The position numbers and the translations under genes are program-made. 64,000 nt of DNA from Geothermobacter hydrogeniphilus (GTDB lineage Bacteria > Desulfobacterota > Desulfuromonadia > Desulfuromonadales > Geothermobacteraceae), in NCBI RefSeq assembly GCF_002093115.1, contig NZ_NAAD01000015.1:42771-106770 (forward strand), read 5' to 3'. This document shows positions 34,429 through 45,106 of this stretch, one piece after another. The notes beneath the pieces were generated by a model. It worked only from the letters and a program-made list of their open reading frames with translations. It searched no databases and was not told the DNA's origin. Each line of letters begins with the position of its first letter. Positions within the stretch are counted from its first letter, which is position 1.

Positions 34429-34679
34429 TTTCACCGCTTTCTTCCTGCCTCCGGGCGGCGGCGTCGGACCGGTTTCTGCTGCTTCTCGATAAAACCGCGT
34501 TTTCTTTCTAACTCCCTATTTCTACAGATTATTTCCTGGATGCTTGCCGCTTTTGCCGTGTTCAGGGACATTTTATTGTTCGGCGCGCTTAAGTTGTTGA
34601 AAAACAGTGCTAAACTGAGCCTTGCGAGGGCGGTGAAGAGGGTTTCGGTCGGTTCTTGTTTGGGTGAGCAAAACGCTAT

Positions 34680-34696
34680 TTGGCATCAGCTTTGCT
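34680..34696 (+). promoter_or_regulatory. sigma-54 promoter of pruA
   Basis: TTGGCATCAGCTTTGCT matches the -24/-12 consensus, with GG and GC separated by exactly 10 nt. It is the only such site in the 380-bp gap 34425-34804 and lies 108 bp before the pruA ATG, downstream of a sigma-54 activator gene. Confidence 0.8.
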
Positions 34697-34751
34697 GTAA
34701 CCGGTCGGGTCGGCACGGCAGAGAACCCTGTCGGTCCCGAAAGAACTCACA

Positions 34752-34784
34752 CCTGAAGCGGTGATGCACTCACGGCTTCAGGTC
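34752..34784 (+). other. strong hairpin in the pruA 5' leader
   Basis: ACCTGAAGC pairs with GCTTCAGGT, and inside it GTGA pairs with TCAC around a 5-nt loop. It sits between the sigma-54 promoter and the ribosome site GAGGTG. There is no U tract, so it is not a terminator; mRNA stabilisation or translational control is possible. Confidence 0.55.
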
Positions 34785-34804
34785 ATATCCATCGAGGTGA
34801 CAAC

Positions 34805-36448
34805 ATGCATCTGTACAACAACGCGGTGATCAGGGTTCCGGTTCCCGAAAATGAACCGGTCTACAACTACGCTCCCGGCAGCCCCGAGCGGGCAGGTCTG
34901 AAACAGGCCCTTGAGGAGATGGCGGCACAGAAGATCGAGATACCGCTGCTTATCGGCGGACGTGAAGTGCGCACCGGACGTATGGGCAAGGTGGTCATGC
35001 CCCATGATCACGGTCACCAGCTGGCCGAGTACCACCAGGCCGGTCCTGAAGAGGTGAAGCAGGCGATCGCCGCCGCCCTTCAGGCCCGCGAAGGCTGGCA
35101 GCGGATGCGCTGGGAAGAGCGGGCGGCGATCTTTCTCAAGGCCGCCGACCTGCTGGCGACCAAATACCGTTACCAGATCAACGCCGGGTCGATGCTCTCG
35201 ACCAGCAAGAACGCCTTCCAGGCGGAGATCGATGCTGCCTGCGAGTTGATTGACTTTCTCCGTTTCAACGTCTACTACGCCCAGCAGATCTACGAAGAGC
35301 AGCCGATGATCAACGCCCGCGGGCTGTGGAACATGGTTCAGCACCGGCCGCTGGAGGGTTTCGTCTTCGCCGTGACCCCCTTCAATTTCACCGCTATCGC
35401 CGGCAACCTGCCGACCGCCCCGGTGATCATGGGCAACGTGGCGGTCTGGAAACCGGCTTCAAGCTGCGTCTACACCCCCTGGCTGTTCATGAAGATCCTG
35501 CAGGAGGCGGGACTGCCGGACGGGGTGATCAACTTCGTTCCCGGTCGCGGCGCCGACGTCGGCGATGTCTGCCTGGCCGACGAGAACCTGGCCGGCATCC
35601 ATTTTACCGGTTCGACCGCGGTCTTCCAGTCGATGTGGCGCAAGGTGGGCGAGAATATCGCCAACTACAAGTCCTATCCGCGCATTGTCGGCGAGACCGG
35701 CGGCAAGGATTTCGTCTTCGCCCACGCTTCGGCCGATGTCGACGGGCTGGTCACCGCGCTGGTGCGCGGCGCCTTCGAGTACCAGGGACAGAAATGTTCC
35801 GCCGCTTCACGCGCCTATATTCCGGCTTCACTCTGGCCCGAGGTGGAGCGCCGCCTCAAGGAGGAGATCGACCGCATCAAAATGGGGGATGTCAGGGACT
35901 TCCGCAACCTGGTCAACGCCGTTATCGATCGTTCGGCCTTCGATACCATTACCCGTTACATCGATCTGGCCAAAGACTCCGCCGATGCAGCCATCATCGC
36001 CGGCGGCGGCTACGACGACAGCAAGGGCTATTTCATCGAGCCGACGGTGATCCTGGCGGCCAAACCCGACTTCACCACCATGGTCGAAGAGATTTTCGGC
36101 CCGGTGCTGACCATCTATGTCTATCCCGACGCCGAGTACGAGCAGACCCTCGAACTCTGCGACCGCACCTCGCCCTACGCGTTGACCGGGGCGATCTTCT
36201 CGCAGCAGCGGACCGCGACCAGCCTGGCGCTTGCGAAGCTGGAGAACGCAGCCGGCAATTTCTACATCAACGACAAGCCGACCGGAGCGGTGGTCGGTCA
36301 GCAGCCGTTCGGCGGCGGCCGGGCTTCGGGTACCAACGACAAGGCCGGCAGCATCCTCAACCTGATCCGCTGGGTCTCGCCGCGCACCATCAAGGAAACC
36401 TTCGTGCCGCCGAGCCGGCCGGACTATCCGTTTATGGAGGCGGAGTAG
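34805..36448 (+). CDS. pruA: L-glutamate gamma-semialdehyde (1-pyrroline-5-carboxylate) dehydrogenase
   Basis: A 547-residue aldehyde dehydrogenase that oxidises P5C/glutamate semialdehyde to glutamate with NAD+, the second step of proline catabolism. Landmarks: FAVTPFNFTAIAGNL, IHFTGSTAVF, RIVGETGGKDFVF with the general-base Glu near 297, and GQKCSAASRAYIP with catalytic Cys near 331. It is a monofunctional form; the partner proline dehydrogenase is a separate gene just downstream. GAGGTG ribosome site; transcription probably from the sigma-54 promoter at 34680. Confidence 0.94.
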   Translation: MHLYNNAVIRVPVPENEPVYNYAPGSPERAGLKQALEEMAAQKIEIPLLIGGREVRTGRMGKVVMPHDHGHQLAEYHQAGPEEVKQAIAAALQAREGWQRMRWEERAAIFLKAADLLATKYRYQINAGSMLSTSKNAFQAEIDAACELIDFLRFNVYYAQQIYEEQPMINARGLWNMVQHRPLEGFVFAVTPFNFTAIAGNLPTAPVIMGNVAVWKPASSCVYTPWLFMKILQEAGLPDGVINFVPGRGADVGDVCLADENLAGIHFTGSTAVFQSMWRKVGENIANYKSYPRIVGETGGKDFVFAHASADVDGLVTALVRGAFEYQGQKCSAASRAYIPASLWPEVERRLKEEIDRIKMGDVRDFRNLVNAVIDRSAFDTITRYIDLAKDSADAAIIAGGGYDDSKGYFIEPTVILAAKPDFTTMVEEIFGPVLTIYVYPDAEYEQTLELCDRTSPYALTGAIFSQQRTATSLALAKLENAAGNFYINDKPTGAVVGQQPFGGGRASGTNDKAGSILNLIRWVSPRTIKETFVPPSRPDYPFMEAE

Positions 36449-36452
36449 GGCG

Positions 36453-36570
36453 GCCGATGAAAAGCCCCCATCTGCGTTGTTGCCCTCGGCCGGGTCGCTG
36501 CGACGTAGCTGCCGCTACGCCTCACTCCCCGGCCCGCGGGCGCCTAGCATCTGGGGACTTTTGATCGGCC
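36453..36570. repeat. structured intergenic repeat, copy 1
   Basis: About 118 bp starting 5 bp after the pruA stop. Outer segments GATGAAAAGCCCCCATCTGC and CATCTGGGGACTTTTGATC are inverted; the centre is CGTAGC-TGCC-GCTACG. It is homologous to 37583-37699. Confidence 0.7.
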
Positions 36571-36670
36571 TTGTCGGAGGCTGGAGTCCGGGGGGCTCTC
36601 GCAACCTCGAACTTTGGCCCAGCGCCTGACGCCAGGCGCCCCTAACCTGTTTTTTGCGGAGCAAAAAAAC

Positions 36671-37579
36671 ATGTCTCTCTTCAACCTGCTGGTCAGCAAG
36701 ACCATCATGCATATTCCGGGGCCGCTGGTCGGGTTTTTCGCCCGCGGCTATATCGCCGGCGAGCAACTTGACGATGCCGTCCGGGTGGCCCGAGAGCTGA
36801 ACGGCCAGGGCATCATGGCGACCATCGACGTCCTCGGTGAGTTCATCACCAACCTTGACCAGGCCCGCGGTTTCAAGGAAGAATGTCTGCGGATTCTGCA
36901 GACCATCGACGCCGAAGGTCTGGACGCCAACCTGTCGCTCAAGCCGACCCAGATGGGCCTGCTGCTCGACCGTGACCAGGCGCTGGCCAATATCCGCGAG
37001 ATCGTCGCCCGTGCCGCGGACCTCAACAGTTTCGTGCGCATCGACATGGAGGATATCTCCTGCACCGACGCGACCCTCGACTTCTATCGCACCCTGCGGG
37101 AGGAATTCCCCGGCCATGTCGGCGTGGTGCTGCAGTCCTACCTGCGGCGCACCCCGGCGGATATCATCGCGCTGAGTGACGCGCCGATGAACTTCCGGCT
37201 CTGCAAGGGGATCTACAACGAGCCGCGCACCGCGGCCTGGAAGGATCCCTATGTCATCAACCGCAACTACACCCGCTGCCTGGAACGGATCTTCGCGGCG
37301 GGGGGCTACGTCGGCATCGCCACCCATGATGAAAAGCTGGTGTTCGAGGCCCTGCGGCTGATCGAAAAACTCGGCCTGGAACCGGATCGCTACGAGTTCC
37401 AGATGCTGCTCGGGGTGGATGAGGAATTACGGCGGATCATCGTCGATGCCGGGCACCGGATGCGGGTCTACGTCCCCTACGGCGAATCCTGGCTGCCCTA
37501 TTCACGCCGGCGGCTGAAGGAGAACCCGAGTATTGCCGAGCATGCCCTGCGGCAGATGCTGGGAATGCGCAAGGTTTAG
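36671..37579 (+). CDS. putB: proline dehydrogenase (monofunctional)
   Basis: A 302-residue FAD-dependent enzyme that oxidises proline to P5C and passes electrons to the quinone pool. Typical segments: NGQGIMATIDVLGEF, LSLKPTQMGLLLD, FVRIDMEDISCTDATL, VGVVLQSYLRRTPAD, RLCKGIYNEPRTAAWKD, IATHDEKLVFEA, and YEFQMLLGVDEELRR, with YVPYGESWLPYSRRRLKEN near the end. ATG 36671 has GGAG upstream. It is probably co-transcribed with pruA across the repeat. Confidence 0.93.
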   Translation: MSLFNLLVSKTIMHIPGPLVGFFARGYIAGEQLDDAVRVARELNGQGIMATIDVLGEFITNLDQARGFKEECLRILQTIDAEGLDANLSLKPTQMGLLLDRDQALANIREIVARAADLNSFVRIDMEDISCTDATLDFYRTLREEFPGHVGVVLQSYLRRTPADIIALSDAPMNFRLCKGIYNEPRTAAWKDPYVINRNYTRCLERIFAAGGYVGIATHDEKLVFEALRLIEKLGLEPDRYEFQMLLGVDEELRRIIVDAGHRMRVYVPYGESWLPYSRRRLKENPSIAEHALRQMLGMRKV

Positions 37580-37582
37580 CAG

Positions 37583-37699
37583 GCTGATGAAAACGCCCAT
37601 CTGCGGCGTTGTCCTTCCCCCGTGTCAACGACGTACCTTCCGGTACGCCTTATGCCGCGGGGCTGCGGACGCCTTGTATCTGGATATTTTTGCTCAGCC
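37583..37699. repeat. structured intergenic repeat, copy 2
   Basis: About 117 bp starting 4 bp after the putB stop and homologous to 36453-36570. The central stem-loop is CGTACC-TTCC-GGTACG: both arms changed together relative to copy 1 (CGTAGC / GCTACG), so pairing is kept. Confidence 0.7.
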
Positions 37700-37767
37700 C
37701 GGAGAACGTGACTTTTTCAACACCCCGGCAGGAAGAAGGTTGGTGGCCGGAGCACGGCGAATCTGAC

Positions 37768-37796
37768 TTGGAAACGGCAGCAGGAATGTGTAGTAT
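37768..37796 (+). promoter_or_regulatory. sigma-70 promoter of the liv operon
   Basis: TTGGAA, a 17-nt spacer, TAGTAT. The leader to livJ (37919) holds several small hairpins (for example GGCGGATC / GATCCGTC) and a seven-U run just before the GGAGG ribosome site, which may attenuate. No convincing sigma-54 site was found here. Confidence 0.45.
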
Positions 37797-37918
37797 CTGT
37801 CAAACCGTTGTTTGATTTAATGAAATTGCCGGCTCGAACCGGCGCGCGGTTCAACCCTCGAAGGGTGGCGGATCGAGATCCGTCACCATCCAACCCTTTT
37901 TTTATGTGGAGGTAGACA

Positions 37919-39046
37919 ATGCACAAACTGAGCAAACTGATGCTGGCCGCCGCGGCTTTCTGTCTCGTGGCTGCCCCCGCCCTCGCCGACACCCTCAAGG
38001 TCGGCGTTCAGGCCCCGATCACCGGCAGCTATGCCAATGAGGGCCAGGGAATCGAGAACGGCGTAAGGCTGCTGGCTGAACAGATCAACGCCAAGGGCGG
38101 CGTGCTGGGCAAGAAGATCGAAGTGATTGTCTGCGACGATCAGGGCACCGCCATGGCCGCCGCCATCTGTGCCAAGGACCTGGTCAACCAGGGCGTCAAG
38201 ATGGTTATCGGTTCCTACACTTCGACCTGCGCCGAAGCCGCGCAGAAGACCTACTTCAATGCCGGCGTGCTGCAGACCTCGGACGGCACCGCCGACAGCC
38301 TGACCGCGAAGGGCTACTGGACCTTCCTGCGCAACTCCTTCCCGAACAGCGCCGAGGCCGAATTCGCCGCCAACTACATGGTCAACGTCAAGAAGTACAA
38401 GCGCATCGTCGTGCTGTCCGATTTCTCGACCTACGCCGACGGCCTGGCCAATGCTACCGAAGCGGCAATCAAGAAGCTCGGCGGCAACGTCGTCTCCCGT
38501 GACAAGATCAAGGCCGACTCGCAGAATTTCACTCCGGTCCTGACCAGCATCAAGGCCAAGAATCCGGATGTGATCTTCTTCGCCGGTTACTACTCGGACG
38601 GTGGACAGATCCGCTCCCAGCAGGTGGCGCTCGGTATCAAGGCCGATTTCATCGGCGGTGACGCCAACGACAATCCCGATTTCGTCAAGCTGGCCGGTTC
38701 CGCCGCCGAGGGTGCCTATATCATCAACGTGCCCTCGCCGGACGTCCTCCCCTACGAGATCGCCAAAACTTTCATCGCCGACTACAAGGCCAAGTATGGC
38801 ATGATGCCGGCCTCGATCTGGGGCCTGATGAACATCGACGGCATGCGCGCCATCATTCATGCCATGGAAGCGAACAAGAGCTTCGATACCCGGAAGGCCG
38901 CGGACTACCTGCACAACCTGAAAGAGCCCCTGCCGGGGATCACCGGCCCGATTGCCTTCGCCAAGGACGGCAACCGCAAGGGCGGTTCCTATGTCGTCAA
39001 GAGGGTCAAGGCCGACGGCAGCTACTCCTACGAATACGTCAAGTAA
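37919..39046 (+). CDS. livJ: branched-chain amino-acid ABC transporter substrate-binding protein
   Basis: A 375-residue periplasmic binding protein with signal peptide ending PALA. The mature chain starts DTLKVGVQAPITGSYANEGQGIENGVRLLAEQIN, the LivJ/LivK type-1 periplasmic fold, with VVLSDFSTYADGLANATE in the middle. It binds Leu/Ile/Val or related amino acids. The first gene of livJHMGF, separated from livH by a stable hairpin. Confidence 0.94.
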   Translation: MHKLSKLMLAAAAFCLVAAPALADTLKVGVQAPITGSYANEGQGIENGVRLLAEQINAKGGVLGKKIEVIVCDDQGTAMAAAICAKDLVNQGVKMVIGSYTSTCAEAAQKTYFNAGVLQTSDGTADSLTAKGYWTFLRNSFPNSAEAEFAANYMVNVKKYKRIVVLSDFSTYADGLANATEAAIKKLGGNVVSRDKIKADSQNFTPVLTSIKAKNPDVIFFAGYYSDGGQIRSQQVALGIKADFIGGDANDNPDFVKLAGSAAEGAYIINVPSPDVLPYEIAKTFIADYKAKYGMMPASIWGLMNIDGMRAIIHAMEANKSFDTRKAADYLHNLKEPLPGITGPIAFAKDGNRKGGSYVVKRVKADGSYSYEYVK

Positions 39047-39062
39047 CATGGTCTGAACGAGG

Positions 39063-39091
39063 CAGGAGGGGGGGAGAACTCCCCCCTCCTG
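39063..39091 (+). terminator. hairpin after livJ, partial terminator
   Basis: CAGGAGGGGGG pairs with CCCCCCTCCTG around a 7-nt loop. There is only a weak U tract, so it probably protects the livJ mRNA end and lowers expression of the downstream permease genes. Confidence 0.6.
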
Positions 39092-39201
39092 TTCCCTTCC
39101 CGCATCTGCCCCTCAGACGCGAGAGCGGGACTGTTGCGTCCTTCCCTGGCGTCTGCAAGGCAGAACAAGAATTTCGCTTTATCCAGTAGGAGAGAGGTTT
39201 C

Positions 39202-40098
39202 ATGGATATTTTCCTGCAACAGCTGGCCAACGGCCTGACCATCGGCAGCATGTTCGCCCTGGTGGCGCTCGGCTACACCATGGTCTACGGGGTCATGCGG
39301 CTGATCAATTTCGCCCACGGCGACATGGTCGCGGCCTCGGCCTTCGTCGGCCTGACCATCTACACCCAGGTGATGGGGCAGGCGACCTCGCTGCCGGCGG
39401 TGATCGCCATTTTCCTGTTGTCGGCGGTCTGCATGGCCTGTATCGGCATTATTCTTGAGCGGGTCGCCTATCGCCCGCTGCGTGAAGCGCCGCGCCTTTC
39501 GGCGGTGGTTTCGGCGCTTGGCGCCTCGCTGGTGATCCAGAACGGCATCATGCTGATCTGGGGGCCGCGGATGCGCATCTTTCCCGAGCTGGTGCCGCAG
39601 GTCTACTGGGATTTCGGTGGCGTGGTGATCAGCCTGATTCAGGTCATCATTCTGGTGCTGTCGCTGGTGCTGATGGTCGCCCTTTACCTGTTTGTTGAAA
39701 AAACCCGTATCGGGGCGGCGATCCGCGCGTCTTCCATCGATCAGGATGCCGCCCGGCTGATGGGGATCAACGTCAACCGCATCATCGCCCTGATCTTTAT
39801 CATCGGCTCCTCGCTGGGCGCCGTCGGCGGCCTGTTCATCGGTCTCTATTACCGCGGCATCACCTTCAACATGGGCTGGCAGTACGGCCTCTACGCCTTC
39901 GTCGCGGCGATTATCGGCGGTATCGGCAACATTCCCGGAGCGATGCTCGGCGGTATGCTGCTCGGCCTGTTCAACGCCTTCATCGCCGGCTATGTGTCCA
40001 GTACCTGGGCCGACGCCTTTACCTTTATCCTGCTGATCGTGATCCTGATTGTCCGCCCGACCGGGATTCTCGGCGAGCGGGTTGCGGAGAAAGTCTGA
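39202..40098 (+). CDS. livH: branched-chain amino-acid ABC transporter permease LivH
   Basis: A 298-residue inner-membrane permease. The N-terminus DIFLQQLANGLTIGSMFALVALGYTMVYGVMRLINFAHGD is the LivH signature. Hydrophobic helices run throughout, with GINVNRIIALIFIIGSSLGAVGG in the ATPase-contact region. GGAGAGAGG ribosome site. The stop overlaps the livM start by one base. Confidence 0.95.
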   Translation: MDIFLQQLANGLTIGSMFALVALGYTMVYGVMRLINFAHGDMVAASAFVGLTIYTQVMGQATSLPAVIAIFLLSAVCMACIGIILERVAYRPLREAPRLSAVVSALGASLVIQNGIMLIWGPRMRIFPELVPQVYWDFGGVVISLIQVIILVLSLVLMVALYLFVEKTRIGAAIRASSIDQDAARLMGINVNRIIALIFIIGSSLGAVGGLFIGLYYRGITFNMGWQYGLYAFVAAIIGGIGNIPGAMLGGMLLGLFNAFIAGYVSSTWADAFTFILLIVILIVRPTGILGERVAEKV

Positions 40099-41043
40099 TG
40101 AAACAGCTGCAACGACTTGGATACCCCCTGTTCCTCGGGGTGATGGCGGTGCTGCCGCACCTGCTCAATTCACGCTGGCAGGCGGTGGCGATCACCTTTC
40201 TGATCTTCTCCGTGGTCGCCCTCTCCCAGGATATCGTGCTCGGCAAGAGCGGCATGTTCAACATGGGCCAGGCACTCTTCTTCGGCATGGGAGCCTACAC
40301 CACGGCGATTCTCAATCACCAGTTCGGCTGGTCGCTGCTGGCGACCATTCCGCTGGCGATCCTGCTGCCGGCGCTGTTCGGCATCATCCTCGCCGGCCCC
40401 ATTGTCCACCTGCGCGGCGACTACCTGCTGGTGACCACCATCGGCTTCAACATCGTCTTCGTCCAGGTGCTGCAGAACAACCTCGGCGGCATCACCGGCG
40501 GACCGAACGGCATCTTCGGTCTTGACTCCATGAGCCTGTTCGGCTGGCAGCTGACCAGTCAGGTCGCGGTCTACTACTTCGCCTTCGCCGTGCTGCTGGC
40601 GACCCTGTGGGTGATGCACAACCTGGAGAAGAGCAAGGCCGGCCGGGCCCTGCACTACCTGCGCGAGGACCAGCTGGCGGCAGAGAGCATCGGCATCAAT
40701 ACCCGGGTCTACAAGATTTTCGCTTTCGGCCTCGGCGCCGGTATCGCCGGTCTGGCCGGGACTGTCTACGCCACCCAGTACTCCGCGGTCAGCCCGGAGG
40801 CCTTTGACTTCATCCAGTCGGTACTCTTTTTCAGTATCGTCATCGTCGGCGGCTCCTCGGTGCCCGGCGTGCTGCTCGGGGTCTTCGTCATGTTCGTGCT
40901 GCCGGAGATTTTTCGCGAGTTCGCCACCTGGCGCTTCTTCATCTTCGGTTTCGCGATGATCTTGTCGATGATCCTGCGGCCGCGCGGCATCGTTCCGGCG
41001 ACCTTCGGTAAAATTCCCAAGTTTCTGATCAAGGATGGTTCCC

Positions 41044-41054
<11 letters not shown>
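40098..41054 (+). CDS. livM: branched-chain amino-acid ABC transporter permease LivM
   Basis: A 318-residue permease partner of LivH. Typical segments: SQDIVLGKSGMFNMGQALFFGMGAY, IVHLRGDYLLVTTIGFNIVFVQV, and SIGINTRVYKIFAFGLGAGIAGLAG. Overlaps livH by 1 bp and livG by 11 bp, so translation is tightly coupled. Confidence 0.95.
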
Positions 41055-42530
<1,476 letters not shown>

Positions 42531-42532
<2 letters not shown>

Positions 42533-42552
42533 ACCCGGCTTCGGCCGGGTTC
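42531..42552 (+). terminator. UUCG-capped hairpin at the livF stop
   Basis: GAACCCGGC pairs with GCCGGGTTC across a TTCG tetraloop, overlapping the livF stop codon. There is no U run; it is probably an mRNA 3' end or stability element rather than an efficient terminator. Confidence 0.5.
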
Positions 42553-42563
42553 AACGAGGCGAG

Positions 42564-42649
42564 AGGCCAGAGGTGCGAGGCGAGGGGGCCTGTGCAGACG
42601 CAAAGCGTCTGAATGTCACCTTTAGCCACTGGCCCCTCACCCCTGGCCT
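42564..42649. repeat. intergenic inverted repeat before activator 2
   Basis: The left arm AGGCCAGAGGTG and following GGGGCC are complementary to GGCCCCTCACCCCTGGCCT on the right. In the centre AGACGC-AAA-GCGTCT forms a perfect small hairpin. Confidence 0.5.
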
Positions 42650-42664
42650 GCTCCGAAGGAGCCC

Positions 42665-44077
42665 ATGGACCGCTCGATTCAGGAACTGACCTGGGAGCAT
42701 GACGCGATTATCGACTCCTCGTCCGACGGGCTGTTCGTCTGCGACGGGCAGGGGGTGATCCTGCGTGTCAACCCGGCCTCTGAGCGGATCAACCAGGCCA
42801 CGGCCGAGCAGCTGGTCGGCCGTGATTATATGGATGCCGCCGCCGAGGGGCTGGTGATCCTGCCGTCGGCGGCGCTGGAGGCGATTGAAAAACGTCAGCA
42901 GGTCAGCCTGCTGCAGGAGAACCGTTTCGGCCGCAAGCTGATCTCGACCGCCACCCCGGTTTTTGATGACGCCGGGGAGTTGATCCGGGTGGTGGTCAGC
43001 GAACGTGATATCACCGAGATTGATCGTCTGCAGCGGCAACTGGAAGAGCAGCAGGCGCTCGGTGACCGCTTTCGCCGGCAGGTGGTTGAACTGCAGCAGC
43101 AACAGCTCGAATCCCGGCCGATCATCGCCCGCAGCCCCGGCATGCAGCGCGCTCTGCGTCAGGCGCTGAAAGTCAGCGAGGTTGATTCGATCGTCCTCAT
43201 CCTCGGTGAATCGGGGGTCGGCAAGGGGCTGATCGCCGACCTGATCCACCAGCATTCGGCCCGCGCCGACAGGCCGATCATCAAACTCAACTGCGGCGCC
43301 ATTCCCGAAACCCTGATCGAAGCGGAGTTGTTCGGTTGCGAGAAGGGCGCTTTCACCGGCGCCGCCGGCAGCCGGCCGGGTTATCTTGAGCAGGCCGACG
43401 GCGGCATCCTTTTTCTCGACGAGGTCGCCGAGCTGCCGCCCGCCTCACAGGTCAAGCTGCTGCGCTTTCTGGAGGACGGCCAGGTGACCCGCCTCGGCAG
43501 CACCCGCAGCCGCCGGCTCGATGTCCGTATCCTTGCCGCCACCCATCGTGATCTGCAGCAGATGGTCGCGGCCGGTACGTTCCGTCTCGATCTCTACTAC
43601 CGGCTGAGCGTCATTCCCCTGACCGTTCCCCCGCTGCGCGAGCGGCAGGAATGCCTGGTCCCCCTTATCCGCACCTGTATCGACCACTTCGCTGATCGCA
43701 GCGCGGTTCCCCGTCGCCTGACCGCCGCCGCTCTCGACCTGCTGTGCGCCTATTCCTATCCCGGCAACGTGCGGGAACTGATGAACATCTGCGAGCGGTT
43801 GGTGGTGATGTCCGACACCGAGCTGATCGATGTCAACGACCTGCCGCAGACGGTGATCGCCGAAGCGGGCGAGGAGGACGCGGCCCGTTTCGGCAGCTGG
43901 CCGGCCGAGATGAGCATGGCGCAGATTCTCGCCAGTGTCGAGCGGCAGGTGCTGCTGGAGACGGCGAAACGCCTTCCGAACCAGCAGAGTATTGGCGCGG
44001 CGCTCGGTCTCAGCCAGTCGAGCGTGGCCCGCAAACTGGAGAAGTACGGTATCAGGGCGCGCTTTGGACGGGGGTGA
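42665..44077 (+). CDS. PAS-AAA+ sigma-54-dependent activator (liv block, paralogue 2)
   Basis: A 470-residue enhancer-binding protein with the same plan as the one at 32982: PAS (SSDGLFVCDGQGVILRVNPASERINQ), AAA+ with Walker A GESGVGKG, GAFTGA and GGILFLDEVAEL, then a TyrR-like HTH (SIGAALGLSQSSVARKLEKYG). It lies 132 bp after livF on the same strand and may be co-transcribed with it. The two paralogues bracket the proline/liv block, suggesting duplication and divergence of ligand or target. GAAGGAG ribosome site. Confidence 0.92.
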   Translation: MDRSIQELTWEHDAIIDSSSDGLFVCDGQGVILRVNPASERINQATAEQLVGRDYMDAAAEGLVILPSAALEAIEKRQQVSLLQENRFGRKLISTATPVFDDAGELIRVVVSERDITEIDRLQRQLEEQQALGDRFRRQVVELQQQQLESRPIIARSPGMQRALRQALKVSEVDSIVLILGESGVGKGLIADLIHQHSARADRPIIKLNCGAIPETLIEAELFGCEKGAFTGAAGSRPGYLEQADGGILFLDEVAELPPASQVKLLRFLEDGQVTRLGSTRSRRLDVRILAATHRDLQQMVAAGTFRLDLYYRLSVIPLTVPPLRERQECLVPLIRTCIDHFADRSAVPRRLTAAALDLLCAYSYPGNVRELMNICERLVVMSDTELIDVNDLPQTVIAEAGEEDAARFGSWPAEMSMAQILASVERQVLLETAKRLPNQQSIGAALGLSQSSVARKLEKYGIRARFGRG

Positions 44078-44203
44078 AATTCACATCGGGCGGAGACGCG
44101 GAGGGATCCTCAAGGTTGATTTTCACCTGTCCAAGCGGCTAGAGTGAGGTACGGTTGTGTACGTAACTGGGGTGTAAACGTCTTCCTTTCCTGGAACTGT
44201 CTC

Positions 44204-45031
44204 ATGGCTGGTGCCCAAGTCCGTTATTTCAAACCCGCAGACATCTCCGGTCTCGAGCTGTTGACCTGCCCGGACGCCGGCTATCTCTTCCCGCCGCACT
44301 TTCACCAGGCTTACTGCATCTGGCTCAACACCTCCGGCGGCGAGTACTACCGGCATCGCGGCAATTCCTACATCCTCCAACCCGACAGCTTCGGTATCAT
44401 CGCACCCGGCGAGGTCCACGAAAATCAAGCCTGCGACACCCTCGCCCGCAGCCTGGTTACCTTCTATCTCGACCCGGATCTGGTACGGTCCATCGGTGCC
44501 CAGTTGCGTGGCAGGGAGGTTGGTGACACCGAGTTTCGCACCGACGCCTACAGGGATGTCGAGGTCCTGCGCGGACTGGTCGCCCTCGCCCGCATTCTGC
44601 GTGGAAGCCCCTCGACGCTGGAGCGGGAATCGGCCTTTCTTGAGGTCTTCGCCGCCCTGGTCGGCAGGTACGGAACTTCCGGAGGAGGGGGCGCTGACGC
44701 CGGCTCAGAATCTGCCCGCGTCGCCCGTGTCATCGAGCTGTTTCATGCCCACCTCGCTGAGGATATCTCTCTTGCCAACCTGGCAAGCCAACTTGGCTGC
44801 ACCCCCTATCACCTGATTCGTTTCTTCAAGAAGGCGGTCGGGCTCTCTCCCCATGCCTATCTGGTCCAGCTGCGTCTTGAGAAGGCCCATATGCTGATGG
44901 CCGCAGGGATGCCGATTGCCGAAGTTGCTTTCGCCACCGGTTTCGCTGACCAGAGTCATCTGACCCGCCACTTCAAGCATAAGTTCGGCATCCCTCCGGG
45001 GGCCTACCTGCGGCAGCTCCGTCAGGGATAG
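44204..45031 (+). CDS. AraC-family transcriptional regulator
   Basis: A 275-residue regulator. The N-terminal cupin-like sensor (about 1-150) has FPPHFHQAYCIWLN and an APGEVHENQ segment; the C-terminal double HTH (about 175-272) has SLANLASQLGCTPYHLIRFFKKAVGLSPHAYL and IAEVAFATGFADQSHLTRHFKHKFGIPPGAY. ATG 44204 is preferred over the 20-codon-longer frame, whose N-terminus looks non-coding. Two small genes (DUF1127 and csaA) follow on the same strand and may be its targets. Effector unknown. Confidence 0.88.
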   Translation: MAGAQVRYFKPADISGLELLTCPDAGYLFPPHFHQAYCIWLNTSGGEYYRHRGNSYILQPDSFGIIAPGEVHENQACDTLARSLVTFYLDPDLVRSIGAQLRGREVGDTEFRTDAYRDVEVLRGLVALARILRGSPSTLERESAFLEVFAALVGRYGTSGGGGADAGSESARVARVIELFHAHLAEDISLANLASQLGCTPYHLIRFFKKAVGLSPHAYLVQLRLEKAHMLMAAGMPIAEVAFATGFADQSHLTRHFKHKFGIPPGAYLRQLRQG

Positions 45032-45106
45032 AGATCAATTTCCTTCAAGAATTCTCCGGCAATTCCCGCTACTCTCGAAGCAACCATAAGCAATCGGGGG
45101 AGCGGC

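Noticed and set aside
37580..37918. Sigma-54 promoter before livJ
   Set aside because: The only TTGC-like site (near 37690) has GG and GC 8 nt apart instead of 10, and another GG-N10-GC match lacks the -12 TTGC. A sigma-70 promoter fits better.
37800..37918. tRNA-like GGCTCGAACC and GGTTCAACCC segments before livJ
   Set aside because: No cloverleaf with acceptor, D and anticodon arms could be built around them; they are small leader hairpins.
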